Shown one piece after another: positions 1-6,789 of a stretch of DNA of 11,412 nt. Under the pieces are notes generated by a model. The model saw only the letters and a list, made by a program, of their open reading frames with translations. It searched no databases and was not told where the DNA came from. Within the stretch, counting starts at the first letter, position 1. Every line of letters begins with the position of its first letter. Both the position numbers and the translations under genes were made by a program. The stretch comes from Candidatus Thorarchaeota archaeon (GTDB taxonomy: Archaea > Asgardarchaeota > Thorarchaeia > Thorarchaeales > Thorarchaeaceae): positions 1-11,412 of the forward strand of contig JAEORI010000212.1 in assembly GCA_016840965.1 (NCBI GenBank), given 5' to 3'.

Positions 1-33
1 AGACGCGAGCATCTCCAACCTAGCAGAGGTTGA
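1..33 (+). CDS. rpl21e: C-terminal end of ribosomal protein L21e (partial)
   Basis: Frame 1 from the first base reads RREHLQPSRG and then TGA at 31-33. The R-E-H-L-x-P pattern resembles the usual C-terminus of archaeal/eukaryotic L21e, a 60S/50S protein of the large subunit. The identification leans heavily on context, because rpl21e directly precedes rpoF in many archaea and rpoF follows here. Only ten codons are visible and the start lies outside the window. The last codons also contain the GAGGT Shine-Dalgarno sequence of the next gene, so the two are probably co-transcribed and translationally linked. Confidence 0.6.
   Translation, partial: RREHLQPSRG
26..30 (+). promoter_or_regulatory. 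Ribosome binding site of rpoF
   Basis: GAGGT lies inside the last two codons of the upstream L21e reading frame and 11 bases before ATG 42. It supports ATG 42 over the in-frame TTG at 30. Confidence 0.55.
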
Positions 34-41
34 ATTGGAAA

Positions 42-377
42 ATGCCAAAGGAGATTATCAGTGAGGAGGAAGTCACCCTCCCGCAAGTCAAGAAACTTCT
101 TTCCCAGAGGGCAACAGAAGGAGAGCTGTCATTTCAACAGTCTATCACACTCGAACATGCAAGTACTTTCTCAAGGATGGCTCCTGCAGTGGCAACTAAG
201 CTTTTGGAAAGATTGATCAAGAGCTATGAACTCACTCGGGCGCAAGCTGTGCAGATTGTGAATATAGCACCGACCACAGTAGAAGAACTCCGTAGTATTT
301 TGGATACCAAGTCTTCGGGTCTCAAAGATGAACAAATGCTCGAGATTGTAGATCTTGTTGAGAAGAACAGATCCTAG
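42..377 (+). CDS. rpoF: DNA-directed RNA polymerase subunit F (Rpo4/Rpb4)
   Basis: This is the archaeal Rpb4 homologue, which pairs with Rpo7 (RpoE) to form the polymerase stalk that contacts nascent RNA and helps open complexes form. The protein is 111 residues, normal for the family, with the typical order: an N-terminal segment (EIISEEEVTLPQVKKLL), then the helical HRDC-like bundle with LTRAQAVQIVNIAPTTVEEL and a final helix ending IVDLVEKNRS. I choose ATG 42, because GAGGT at 26-30 lies 11 bases upstream and MPKEI is the usual sort of beginning. A TTG at 30 in the same frame is possible but overlaps the L21e stop. The gene sits between rpl21e and a DUF655 gene, which is the standard archaeal arrangement and supports the call strongly. 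Confidence 0.93.
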   Translation: MPKEIISEEEVTLPQVKKLLSQRATEGELSFQQSITLEHASTFSRMAPAVATKLLERLIKSYELTRAQAVQIVNIAPTTVEELRSILDTKSSGLKDEQMLEIVDLVEKNRS

Positions 378-433
378 TTGGTCTACATTAATAGATTTCA
401 TGTTTAATAGCGCATAGCCTTTCTGAGTCCGAA

Positions 434-445
434 TTGTTTTTATCC
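434..445 (+). promoter_or_regulatory. T-rich tract between rpoF and DUF655 gene: TATA-like box or terminator
   Basis: The 122-base gap after rpoF contains TTGTTTTTATCC. It could be a TATA-like element about 55-65 bases upstream of the next start codon. It could instead be a U-rich archaeal termination tract for the rpl21e-rpoF transcript. The sequence alone does not decide between them, and nothing else of note is seen in the gap. Confidence 0.25.
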
Positions 446-499
446 AATCAAACCCAAGACTAATTCAATGAGCCCTGATAGCGATAGGAGCGTGAAAGT

Positions 500-1114
500 A
501 TGGAAGGACAACAAAACAGGATGTTTGAGACGCATGCATATGTCCTGTCAATTATCCCTCCAAAGGAATTCCTTCGAGATTCGCGCCCTCGTGGAGATAC
601 TATAGTTCAGGGTATCGGAGAATCTCATTTTACACTACTGGAGATGATTCCTCAGAAAGGAATGAAGGTACATCCCCAAGAGCGAGTTTCTATCCAACGG
701 AACTCAACAAGTAAAATTGACCATGTTAAAAGAAGGATTTTCTATGAAGATCTTGTACCTGAGAGTGTAGCAGAACTTGCTCTTGTGATTGAAATCATTG
801 TAACGAAACATGAACACAAGTTTGTTCAATTCTTCAATGAAGCAAGCCCTATTACAACAAGAATGCACTCGCTTCAACTCCTTCCTGGGATTGGGCAGAC
901 CCTCATGTGGGCAATCATTGAAGAACGTAAATTAAAACCATTCAAGAGCTTCGACGACATTGCAGCACGTACGAAACTTCAAAATCCAAAAAAAGTCATC
1001 ACCGCTAGAATAATTGACGAACTCAGGGAAGATGTCAAAAGGTGGTTATTCGTAAGACCACCAAAACGCGATGAAGACGAACGAGAGAGTAGAGATCGTT
1101 CACCAAAGCGTTGA
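500..1114 (+). CDS. DUF655 family protein, predicted nucleic-acid-binding (OB-like + helix-hairpin-helix)
   Basis: The 204-residue protein matches the archaeal DUF655 family in length, layout and neighbourhood (between rpoF and ksgA). The N-terminal half (about residues 10-85) is a beta-rich, S1/OB-like region with the recognisable AYVLSIIPPKEFL start and a turn around IGESHFTLLEMIPQKG. Residues 127-140 (LLPGIGQTLMWAII) form a helix-hairpin-helix motif, followed by a conserved FKSFDDIAARTKL and a helix ending RWLFVRPP. The last 18 residues are a charged tail of K/R/D/E. The ATG at 500 is preceded by GGAG at 487-490. The family's biochemical role is not established; an RNA-related job in ribosome biogenesis or transcription is inferred from the fold pieces and from its constant neighbours. 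Confidence 0.9.
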   Translation: MEGQQNRMFETHAYVLSIIPPKEFLRDSRPRGDTIVQGIGESHFTLLEMIPQKGMKVHPQERVSIQRNSTSKIDHVKRRIFYEDLVPESVAELALVIEIIVTKHEHKFVQFFNEASPITTRMHSLQLLPGIGQTLMWAIIEERKLKPFKSFDDIAARTKLQNPKKVITARIIDELREDVKRWLFVRPPKRDEDERESRDRSPKR

Positions 1115-1130
1115 CCAATAAATTTCGCGG

Positions 1131-1997
1131 GTGAGTTGGCTGTCAGACGAAATTCGTAGACTCCTCAAAAGATACAATGTGAAACCTAGAAAGAAATATG
1201 GACAGAGTTTCTTGACCAGTACTAGAATGGCCAATGATATTGTCAATCTGGCCAATTTGAGTAAACAGGATCTAGTCTTAGAGATAGGTGGCGGTTTCGG
1301 GATTTTAACAAAATTAATCGCTGAAAAGGCACAGCATGTTTACGTAATAGAGATTGACTCAAACTTGGTGAGAGCTCTTCATGATATGGCTAAAGATTAC
1401 AGAAATGTGACAGTTATCGAAGGGGATGCGCTTAAAGTTGGGCTTCCGCGAGTGAATAAGATAGTTGCCAATCTCCCTTACAGTATATCTTCAGAGGTAA
1501 CATTTCGAATACTTAGAGAAATAGACTTTGAAGAAGCAACTTTGATGTATCAAAAGGAGTTCGCTAGTCGACTTCTAGCTGATCCAGGAACAACTGAATA
1601 TTCTAGGCTTACTATAAATGTCCAATACTATGTTGAAGTTCAAGAACTCTTAGAAGCTCCTGCAAAATTATTCTATCCGGAACCTGCTGTAGATTCAAGC
1701 GTTATACGAATGAAACCACGAAGTAAGGGGGCGTTCGCTAAAGATACTTCAGTATTCCATTGGGTGATTGGAGGGATTTATCCATACCCGAACAAGAGTC
1801 TGCAAAGAGCATTACGCATATGGTTTCGCAATCTTGGAATAGAAAAAAGTCTGGCTAATGAGGTCTTGAGTCATCTAGTCGGAGTCTTATCAGGGGATGA
1901 GCGACTTCGTACAATTGATCTGGAGAGATTAATCCGTCTAGCAGATGTTCTCCTGATGTTGATTGAAAATGGCTCTATCAAGGATCCAAGAGCGTGA
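1131..1997 (+). CDS. ksgA: 16S rRNA dimethyladenosine transferase (KsgA/Dim1)
   Basis: This is a class I SAM-dependent methyltransferase that dimethylates two adjacent adenines in the 3' terminal helix of small-subunit rRNA, a late step of 30S maturation. The 288 residues are normal for the family. The beginning KKYGQSFLTS (21-30) is the KsgA signature. EIGGGFGILT at 51-60 is the SAM-binding glycine loop, IEID at 73-76 holds the acidic ribose-binding residue, and NLPY at 114-117 is the catalytic motif IV. The C-terminal helical domain is complete. The start is GTG 1131, 16 bases after the upstream stop, without a strong Shine-Dalgarno, so translation is probably coupled. Its own TGA overlaps the GTG of the next gene by four bases, indicating an operon. 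Confidence 0.95.
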   Translation: MSWLSDEIRRLLKRYNVKPRKKYGQSFLTSTRMANDIVNLANLSKQDLVLEIGGGFGILTKLIAEKAQHVYVIEIDSNLVRALHDMAKDYRNVTVIEGDALKVGLPRVNKIVANLPYSISSEVTFRILREIDFEEATLMYQKEFASRLLADPGTTEYSRLTINVQYYVEVQELLEAPAKLFYPEPAVDSSVIRMKPRSKGAFAKDTSVFHWVIGGIYPYPNKSLQRALRIWFRNLGIEKSLANEVLSHLVGVLSGDERLRTIDLERLIRLADVLLMLIENGSIKDPRA

Positions 1998-2614
1998 GAA
2001 CAGTGGACAGCGACAAATACAACATCATTGTCTACCCAGGAGTGTATCCGCCTTCTGAGGATACCTATCTCTTATTGGATTCCTTAGAAATTACACCAGA
2101 AGAAGTATTTCTAGAGGTTGGAAGTGGAGCAGGACTAATCACTCTGGCGGCGGCAAAAACTGCACGTATTGTCGTGAGCATCGACTGCTCGTTTGATGCG
2201 GTTAATAATACTAAAGAGAACTTAAGGAGAAATAATCTGTATAGTAACTGCCATGTGGTTGAATCAGATTTGCTAGATGCCTTAGGTCAATCAGCAAAGT
2301 TCTCACTGATTGTTTTCAATCCACCATATTTACCAGAGGACGGTGAGCATACTGATTTGGACCACGCACTAGTTGGCGGAGAAACAGGTACTGAACTCAC
2401 TCAACGATTTGTGACGCAAGCAGTGAACCATCTAATAGCGGGAGGAAGAATACTTGTAGTTTCGTCAACTCTTGCTGATAGAGATTCGATTCAAAAGATA
2501 ATGATTAAATGTGGATTAGAGGTTGAAACAGTTTCAGAAACATCATTGTTCTTTGAAAAGATACAAGTACTGAAGGGAACTCTCAAAGAGGACCACAAGG
2601 AAACTGTTTTATGA
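1994..2614 (+). CDS. HemK2/Mtq2-like protein N5-glutamine methyltransferase
   Basis: This is a class I methyltransferase related to eukaryotic HEMK2/Mtq2, which methylates the GGQ glutamine of release factor eRF1; aRF1 is the likely substrate here. At 206 residues it has the short archaeal/eukaryotic form, without the helical N-terminal domain of bacterial PrmC. Visible motifs are PPSEDTYLLLD (19-29), typical of the family start, the SAM loop EVGSGAG (41-47), an acidic ribose contact in SIDCS, and the substrate-binding NPPY (109-112), followed by a GGETG loop (128-132). The GTG start overlaps the ksgA stop (GTGA), so the two are translationally coupled. Other N-methylases share NPPY, but the SEDT motif and the context favour the release-factor enzyme. 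Confidence 0.9.
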   Translation: MRTVDSDKYNIIVYPGVYPPSEDTYLLLDSLEITPEEVFLEVGSGAGLITLAAAKTARIVVSIDCSFDAVNNTKENLRRNNLYSNCHVVESDLLDALGQSAKFSLIVFNPPYLPEDGEHTDLDHALVGGETGTELTQRFVTQAVNHLIAGGRILVVSSTLADRDSIQKIMIKCGLEVETVSETSLFFEKIQVLKGTLKEDHKETVL

Positions 2615-2653
2615 AATCCAGAACGAAGCCGTTTGAAGCGTTCTTGGAGTCTC

Positions 2654-2660
2654 GAGAGGG
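2654..2660 (+). promoter_or_regulatory. Ribosome binding site of the FKBP gene
   Basis: GAGAGGG lies 8 bases before ATG 2669. It fixes the start there rather than at an in-frame TTG at 2633, which has no such sequence. Confidence 0.55.
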
Positions 2661-2668
2661 AACAAGAC

Positions 2669-3487
2669 ATGTCAGAGAAGAAATCAACCAAGCCAAAAAA
2701 GGCGGCAGCTACAAAAGATGAGGGCAAAAAACCAGCTAAAAAAGCGCCCACTGAAAAGAAGACAGCTAAATCAGAGAGCGTTGTGGGCGAAAAAAGCCTA
2801 GTTTATGTAGATTATAGCGCTACGACAAAGGACGATGGCGTTGTTTTTGATACAACAATGTCTGAAGTTGCTAAAGAATCTGGAATTTTCAGGGAGAACG
2901 ACCGTTACGAACCAATGCTTGTAGCCATAGGTTGGAACTGGTTACTTAAGGCCTTGGAAGAAGAATTAGTCGGAATGAAGATTGGTGATTCAAAAACTGT
3001 TGAGGTTCCACCAGATAAGGGGGCTGGGCAAAGAGACCCAAAAAAGGTCAAAATGATTGCTAAGACAAAACTTGCAAAACATAAAACTCGCCCCATAAAG
3101 GGAGAGCAAATAACCTTTGGAAATGAACGAGGAGTAATCACCGCAGTACTCGGAAGGCAAGTTCGAGTTGATTTCAACAGCCCACTTGCAGGTAGGACTC
3201 TTGTTTTTGACGTGACTCTTCGAAGCATTATTACGGATCCAGATGAAAAACTTCGAGCTGTGGTCAAAAGACGCATACCTGGACTTCCTGTTGAAGACTT
3301 TAAGTTCTCAATAGCAAAGAAAACGGTCACTATTGAGATGCCAAAAGAAACAAGGTATATTCAAGATGTTCAATATGCTGAGATTGGAATTGCTTCTGAT
3401 GCTCTGAAGGTTTTTGATGATGCAAAGGAAGTAAAGCTTGTAGTGACTTTTGACAGACCAAAGCCAGTTGAACAGAACACAACCTAG
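2669..3487 (+). CDS. Long archaeal FKBP-type peptidyl-prolyl isomerase with lysine-rich N-terminal tail
   Basis: This is a 272-residue member of the long archaeal FKBP/SlyD-like family, which act as prolyl isomerases and chaperones in the cytosol. Residues 2-36 are a low-complexity tail rich in Lys, Ala, Pro and Thr, with 13 lysines and no aromatic residue. The FKBP fold starts near residue 44 (VYVDYSATTKDDGVVFDTT) and resumes after the IF (insert-in-flap) domain usual in this type. The IF segment includes TFGNERG and NSPLAGRTLVFDV (170-182). A further alpha/beta C-terminal domain of about 80 residues follows. The family's GEG.VI.G stretch reads GWNWLLKAL here, and the conserved Tyr of the YG pair (EKAYGERD) is Ala (DKGAGQRD), so isomerase activity may be reduced. 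ATG 2669 is chosen for its Shine-Dalgarno. The gene follows the hemK2-like gene by 54 bases. Confidence 0.9.
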   Translation: MSEKKSTKPKKAAATKDEGKKPAKKAPTEKKTAKSESVVGEKSLVYVDYSATTKDDGVVFDTTMSEVAKESGIFRENDRYEPMLVAIGWNWLLKALEEELVGMKIGDSKTVEVPPDKGAGQRDPKKVKMIAKTKLAKHKTRPIKGEQITFGNERGVITAVLGRQVRVDFNSPLAGRTLVFDVTLRSIITDPDEKLRAVVKRRIPGLPVEDFKFSIAKKTVTIEMPKETRYIQDVQYAEIGIASDALKVFDDAKEVKLVVTFDRPKPVEQNTT

Positions 3488-3534
3488 AGCTTTGATGTGA
3501 TGTGAGAATTAATGGCCACTGAGAAAACCTTAAA

Positions 3535-4242
3535 ATGGCAAAAACAAGACGAGATTTTGTCACTAGTTCTCTAGAATTCATCTCCTACATGGAGTTTATT
3601 GAAATGGAATATAATACTCAGACCCCAGCTGAATTGAAGACGGGGACAACTACTGTTGGTCTAATAGCCAAGGATTGTGTTGTTCTTGCCAGCGACCAGA
3701 GAGCCACAATGGGTTATCTGATTGCAAACAAGACAGCAAAGAAGATTTACAAAATCACAGATCGCATTGGTGCAACCATTGCGGGATCAGTAGCTGATGC
3801 CCAGGCAATAATGGATCTTCTAAAAGCTGAAGCTAAGCTTTTTGAAATCCAGAGGGGAAGACCCATTCGGGTCAAAGCCTTGGCACGTCTTCTAAGTAAT
3901 ATTATGTTCCAAGGTCGAGGACTCTATATGTTAGGGTCTCTTGTGGGGGGATTTGATGACGAAGGTCCTCAAGTCTTCTATACTGACTTTGTTGGAAGTG
4001 TGATTCCAGACAAATACGTAGCAAATGGTTCAGGCTCACCTGTAGCACTTGGTGTTTTAGAAACTGGCTATAAGGAAGACCTTCCAAAGAAGAAAGCAAT
4101 CGAACTTGCTGTAAACTCTATCGCAGCAGCAATTGAAAGAGATGCAGCAACTGGAAATAATATCCTAGCTAGTGTCATTGACAAAGACGGATACCAAGAA
4201 GTCGATAAAGAGACTATCATGAAGATTTGGAAAGGGCAGTAG
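3535..4242 (+). CDS. psmB: Proteasome subunit beta (20S core, catalytic)
   Basis: This is the N-terminal-nucleophile protease subunit of the archaeal 20S proteasome. The propeptide ends at G37 and autocleavage before TTTVG exposes Thr38 as mature Thr1. Counting from it, the catalytic Asp17 (in SDQRAT), Arg19, Lys33, Ser129 (GSGS) and Asp166 (ERDAATG) are all in place. Position 169, Ser in the Thermoplasma enzyme, is Thr. The call is therefore an active, processed beta subunit of 198 mature residues. The start is uncertain. ATG 3535 gives a 37-residue propeptide and has no clear Shine-Dalgarno. ATG 3604 (MEYNTQTP) gives a 14-residue propeptide and is preceded by GGAG at 3591-3594, nine bases away. 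The mature enzyme is the same either way. It lies 47 bases after the FKBP gene on the same strand. Confidence 0.96.
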   Translation: MAKTRRDFVTSSLEFISYMEFIEMEYNTQTPAELKTGTTTVGLIAKDCVVLASDQRATMGYLIANKTAKKIYKITDRIGATIAGSVADAQAIMDLLKAEAKLFEIQRGRPIRVKALARLLSNIMFQGRGLYMLGSLVGGFDDEGPQVFYTDFVGSVIPDKYVANGSGSPVALGVLETGYKEDLPKKKAIELAVNSIAAAIERDAATGNNILASVIDKDGYQEVDKETIMKIWKGQ

Positions 4243-4283
4243 TGGCAATATTTGTTAACTATCTATTGAGCTAATCTCACCTA

Positions 4284-4316
4284 GGTCTGCCCCTTAGAAG
4301 GGTATTCAGTCGGACC
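4284..4316 (+). other. Inverted-repeat structure in the gap before fttA
   Basis: The 119-base gap between psmB and fttA holds CCCTTAGAAGGG (4291-4302), a short hairpin, nested inside GGTC (4284-4287) and GACC (4313-4316). No T-run follows, so it does not look like an intrinsic terminator. It may be a structured leader of fttA, or chance. An AT-rich AATATTTGTTAAC just after the psmB stop (about 4246-4258) is the only TATA-like stretch nearby. Confidence 0.25.
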
Positions 4317-4361
4317 GAACAATAAGTGGAATTGATACGCCAAGGATTGTGATGACTATCC

Positions 4362-6278
4362 ATGGAAACCAATGAAGAAGAAGTAGAATATGTTGATATT
4401 AGAGAGGTAATAAAGAAAGCACTACCTCGATCATCCGCAATCAGTTCAGTTGAATATGAAGGTCCAGAGGTGGCTATCTATTCGAAAGCACCAAAAATTC
4501 TACTTGATGATGGTGATAAGATAAAAGCCTTGGCCCGAAAAATGAGAAAACGGATAGTGGTCAGGTCTGCACCTGAAGTTAGATTAACTCATGAAGAGAC
4601 TGAGAAGGCAGTCCGTGAGCTTGTTCCGAAAGAAGCTGAAATCACCTCCATTGATTTTGATATATCAAGAGGAGAAGTGATAATTGAGGCTCAAAAACCA
4701 GGTCTTGTGATAGGTCGCAGTGGCACAACACTCAGAGAGATTACAAGGCAGACATTCTGGCGACCGAATGTGATGAGGACTCCTCCTATTGAGAGCAAAC
4801 TTATCAAACAAATCCGATATATTATCCAATCCGAAGCTGCTACTAGAAACAAATCATTTCGAGAGATTGGTAAGAGAATTCATAGGCAAATGCTTGTCAA
4901 CAATGGTTGGATTAGACTTACTGCAATGGGTGGTTTCCGAGAAGTTGGCAGGCAGTGCATGTTCTTGCAGACATCAGAGAGTAACATTTTGGTTGAGTGT
5001 GGTGTTAATGTTGGCACCCCCACCAAAGCCTTTCCAAGACTTGACATGCCCGAGTTCAGTGTTGACAATCTAGATGCAGTGGTGATAACCCATGCACATC
5101 TTGACCACTGTGGAATGGTGCCATTTCTCTTCAAGTATGGTTATCGAGGACCAGTCTATATGACTCACCCAACTCTAAATCTCGCGACACTTCTGCAACT
5201 TGATTATCTGGATGTTGCTGAGAGAGAAGGAAAACTTAGACCATATCGAGACCGCGATGTGAAAGAAGCAATACTACATACAGTGCCTCTTAGCTACGGA
5301 GAAGTTACAGATATTGCACCAGATGTCAGGCTTACGCTTCACAATGCAGGTCATATCCTTGGATCAGCAATTGTTCACTTTCACATTGGCGATGGACAAT
5401 ACAATATGGCCTATACAGGGGATTTCAAGTTTGGTAGAACCAGATTGCTAGAGCCAGCAACCTTCACATTCCCACGACTGGAAACACTAATTGTAGAAGC
5501 AACTTATGGCCATCCAACAGACAAGATGCCACCTCGTCAGGAAGTTGAGCGAAAGTTTGCGTCAATATTGAAGCGAGCTTTGGAACGAGGCGGAAAAGTT
5601 CTGATTCCCGTACTTGCAGTCGGTCGTGCGCAAGAAATCATGCTTGTGATTGAGGATCTCGTGTCAAAAGAGCGGATTCCAAAGGTGCCTGTATACATCG
5701 AGGGAATGATTGCGCAAGCTACTGCAATTCATACTACACATCCAGAAGCTCTCAGTAAGAAGATACGGGAAATGATTTTCCATCAAGGAATTAACCCATT
5801 CCTCTCTGATATTTTCGTACAAGTCGATAATCCAGAGCAGAGAGAAGAGATCGTAGAGGCTGAGCCATGTATTATAATGGCAACATCAGGTATGTTAGCC
5901 GGAGGACCCAGCGTTGATTACTTTAGACTCCTTGCACCAGATGAGAAGAATCTACTATGCTTTGTCAGCTATCAGGGAGAGGGGACCATGGGACGCCGAA
6001 TCCAGAAAGGTTGGAAAGAAGTGAATATGAGAAACAGGGAAGGGCAAACCACAGTAATTCCGGTCAATCTAGAAGTAGCCACTGTAGAGGGCTTCTCAGG
6101 TCACTCTGATAGAAAGCAGATTCTGAATTTTATCAAGAGAGTAAGTCCTGTACCAGAACGTATACTGGTGGCTCATGGTGAAGCGAGTAAGACAGTTGGA
6201 CTGGCTTCAACTATTCATAAAGCACTGAATGTGGAAACAAGAGCACCAATGGTCACTGAAACTATGAAGTTAAAGTAA
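4362..6278 (+). CDS. fttA: Transcription termination factor aCPSF1/FttA (KH + metallo-beta-lactamase + beta-CASP RNase)
   Basis: This is the archaeal homologue of the eukaryotic cleavage factor CPSF73. It cuts nascent RNA behind RNA polymerase and triggers termination. At 638 residues it is full length. Two KH-type RNA-binding modules occupy about residues 1-150; the second carries the GxxG loop in VIGRSGTTLREI (116-127). The metallo-beta-lactamase domain follows, with HAHLDH (244-249) binding two zincs, NAGHILGS (H331) and TGDFKFG (D354). The beta-CASP region contains GRAQEIMLVIEDL (421-433) and the loop ATSGMLAGG. The last metal ligands are SGHSDR (H581) and AHGE (H605). All expected catalytic residues are present. 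It stands alone after a 119-base gap and ends 3 bases from the convergent sepF gene. Confidence 0.97.
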   Translation: METNEEEVEYVDIREVIKKALPRSSAISSVEYEGPEVAIYSKAPKILLDDGDKIKALARKMRKRIVVRSAPEVRLTHEETEKAVRELVPKEAEITSIDFDISRGEVIIEAQKPGLVIGRSGTTLREITRQTFWRPNVMRTPPIESKLIKQIRYIIQSEAATRNKSFREIGKRIHRQMLVNNGWIRLTAMGGFREVGRQCMFLQTSESNILVECGVNVGTPTKAFPRLDMPEFSVDNLDAVVITHAHLDHCGMVPFLFKYGYRGPVYMTHPTLNLATLLQLDYLDVAEREGKLRPYRDRDVKEAILHTVPLSYGEVTDIAPDVRLTLHNAGHILGSAIVHFHIGDGQYNMAYTGDFKFGRTRLLEPATFTFPRLETLIVEATYGHPTDKMPPRQEVERKFASILKRALERGGKVLIPVLAVGRAQEIMLVIEDLVSKERIPKVPVYIEGMIAQATAIHTTHPEALSKKIREMIFHQGINPFLSDIFVQVDNPEQREEIVEAEPCIIMATSGMLAGGPSVDYFRLLAPDEKNLLCFVSYQGEGTMGRRIQKGWKEVNMRNREGQTTVIPVNLEVATVEGFSGHSDRKQILNFIKRVSPVPERILVAHGEASKTVGLASTIHKALNVETRAPMVTETMKLK

Positions 6279-6281
6279 CCA

Positions 6282-6689
6282 TTAGAAACTCACAAATGAA
6301 GGTGTCACAATCATACAACCATCATTCACAAGTGCAATCTCGGCTTGGTAACCTCTTGTTTCTCCACGGATCCGTTCAATAATGCGACGAAGTTCAAGAT
6401 GAGTCTGGTCATTTCCATCATTAAGCCTTGAAATGTCCAAAAGTACGATGTTTCCATTTCTAATCTCGTTCACAATATCAGGCACATCGGCCAACGACTC
6501 AAGTTTCTTGGTTCTAATGAAGACCTGTTCAAGTTCAGCAAGTCGCTTGATGTCATGTTGTGGGTCTGATTGTTTTGATTCGGAAACTGGGGCGAAGAGC
6601 CCAAGGCTCGGAAATGTCCTTTGACTAGTAGTTTCCTCAGATGAGTCAGTAGTTCGATTACGTCTAAATAGAGACCTCACTATAAACAC
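6282..6689 (-). CDS. sepF: SepF-like cell division protein (FtsZ membrane anchor)
   Basis: SepF tethers FtsZ filaments to the membrane in Gram-positive bacteria and many archaea. The protein is 135 residues. A short basic/hydrophobic N-terminus (MFIVRSLFRR) could be the membrane-binding amphipathic helix, followed by a polar linker (11-50) and the globular SepF core (about 55-134). In the core, VFIRTKKLESLADVPDIV, then the signature NGNIVLLDISRL, then helices and GYQAEIALVNDGCMIVTP follow the family's order of strands and helices. The start is uncertain. GTG 6689 gives the better membrane helix. GTG 6680 is preceded six bases away by GAGGTG (6692-6687), a good Shine-Dalgarno. The gene is divergent from the helicase and convergent with fttA. 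Sequence identity to textbook SepF is modest, so the call is by pattern. Confidence 0.78.
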   Translation of the reverse strand: MFIVRSLFRRNRTTDSSEETTSQRTFPSLGLFAPVSESKQSDPQHDIKRLAELEQVFIRTKKLESLADVPDIVNEIRNGNIVLLDISRLNDGNDQTHLELRRIIERIRGETRGYQAEIALVNDGCMIVTPSFVSF

Positions 6690-6733
6690 CTCAGCTCATG
6701 ATAATGGCATGCAGTATGAAGAAAAGACCGAGT

Positions 6734-6741
6734 ATTATAAT
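6734..6741. promoter_or_regulatory. Palindromic TATA-like box shared by sepF and the helicase gene
   Basis: ATTATAAT is identical on both strands. It lies about midway in the 100-base divergent gap, 48 bases above ATG 6790 (+) and 44 bases above GTG 6689 (-). No other TATA-like stretch is evident in the gap. Archaeal TBP binding is nearly symmetric, so one site could drive both genes, with direction set by flanking BRE bases. Confidence 0.5.
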
Positions 6742-6779
6742 CTGTAGCCAACCTTTATCACAGTCCCAAGCAAGAATTT

Positions 6780-6784
6780 GGTGA
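6780..6784 (+). promoter_or_regulatory. Ribosome binding site of the helicase gene
   Basis: GGTGA lies five bases before ATG 6790 and supports that start over the in-frame TTG 6778 and GTG 6781, which it overlaps. The same GGTGA-N5-ATG arrangement precedes the lsm gene at 10097-10109. Confidence 0.5.
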
Positions 6785-6789
6785 TAGCG

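Noticed and set aside
2905..3330. 141-residue minus-strand open frame
   Set aside because: It is a shadow of the FKBP gene with no recognisable domain and biased composition.
4291..4302. CCCTTAGAAGGG as an intrinsic terminator for psmB
   Set aside because: No T-run follows and archaeal termination does not need hairpins; kept only as a weak structural note.
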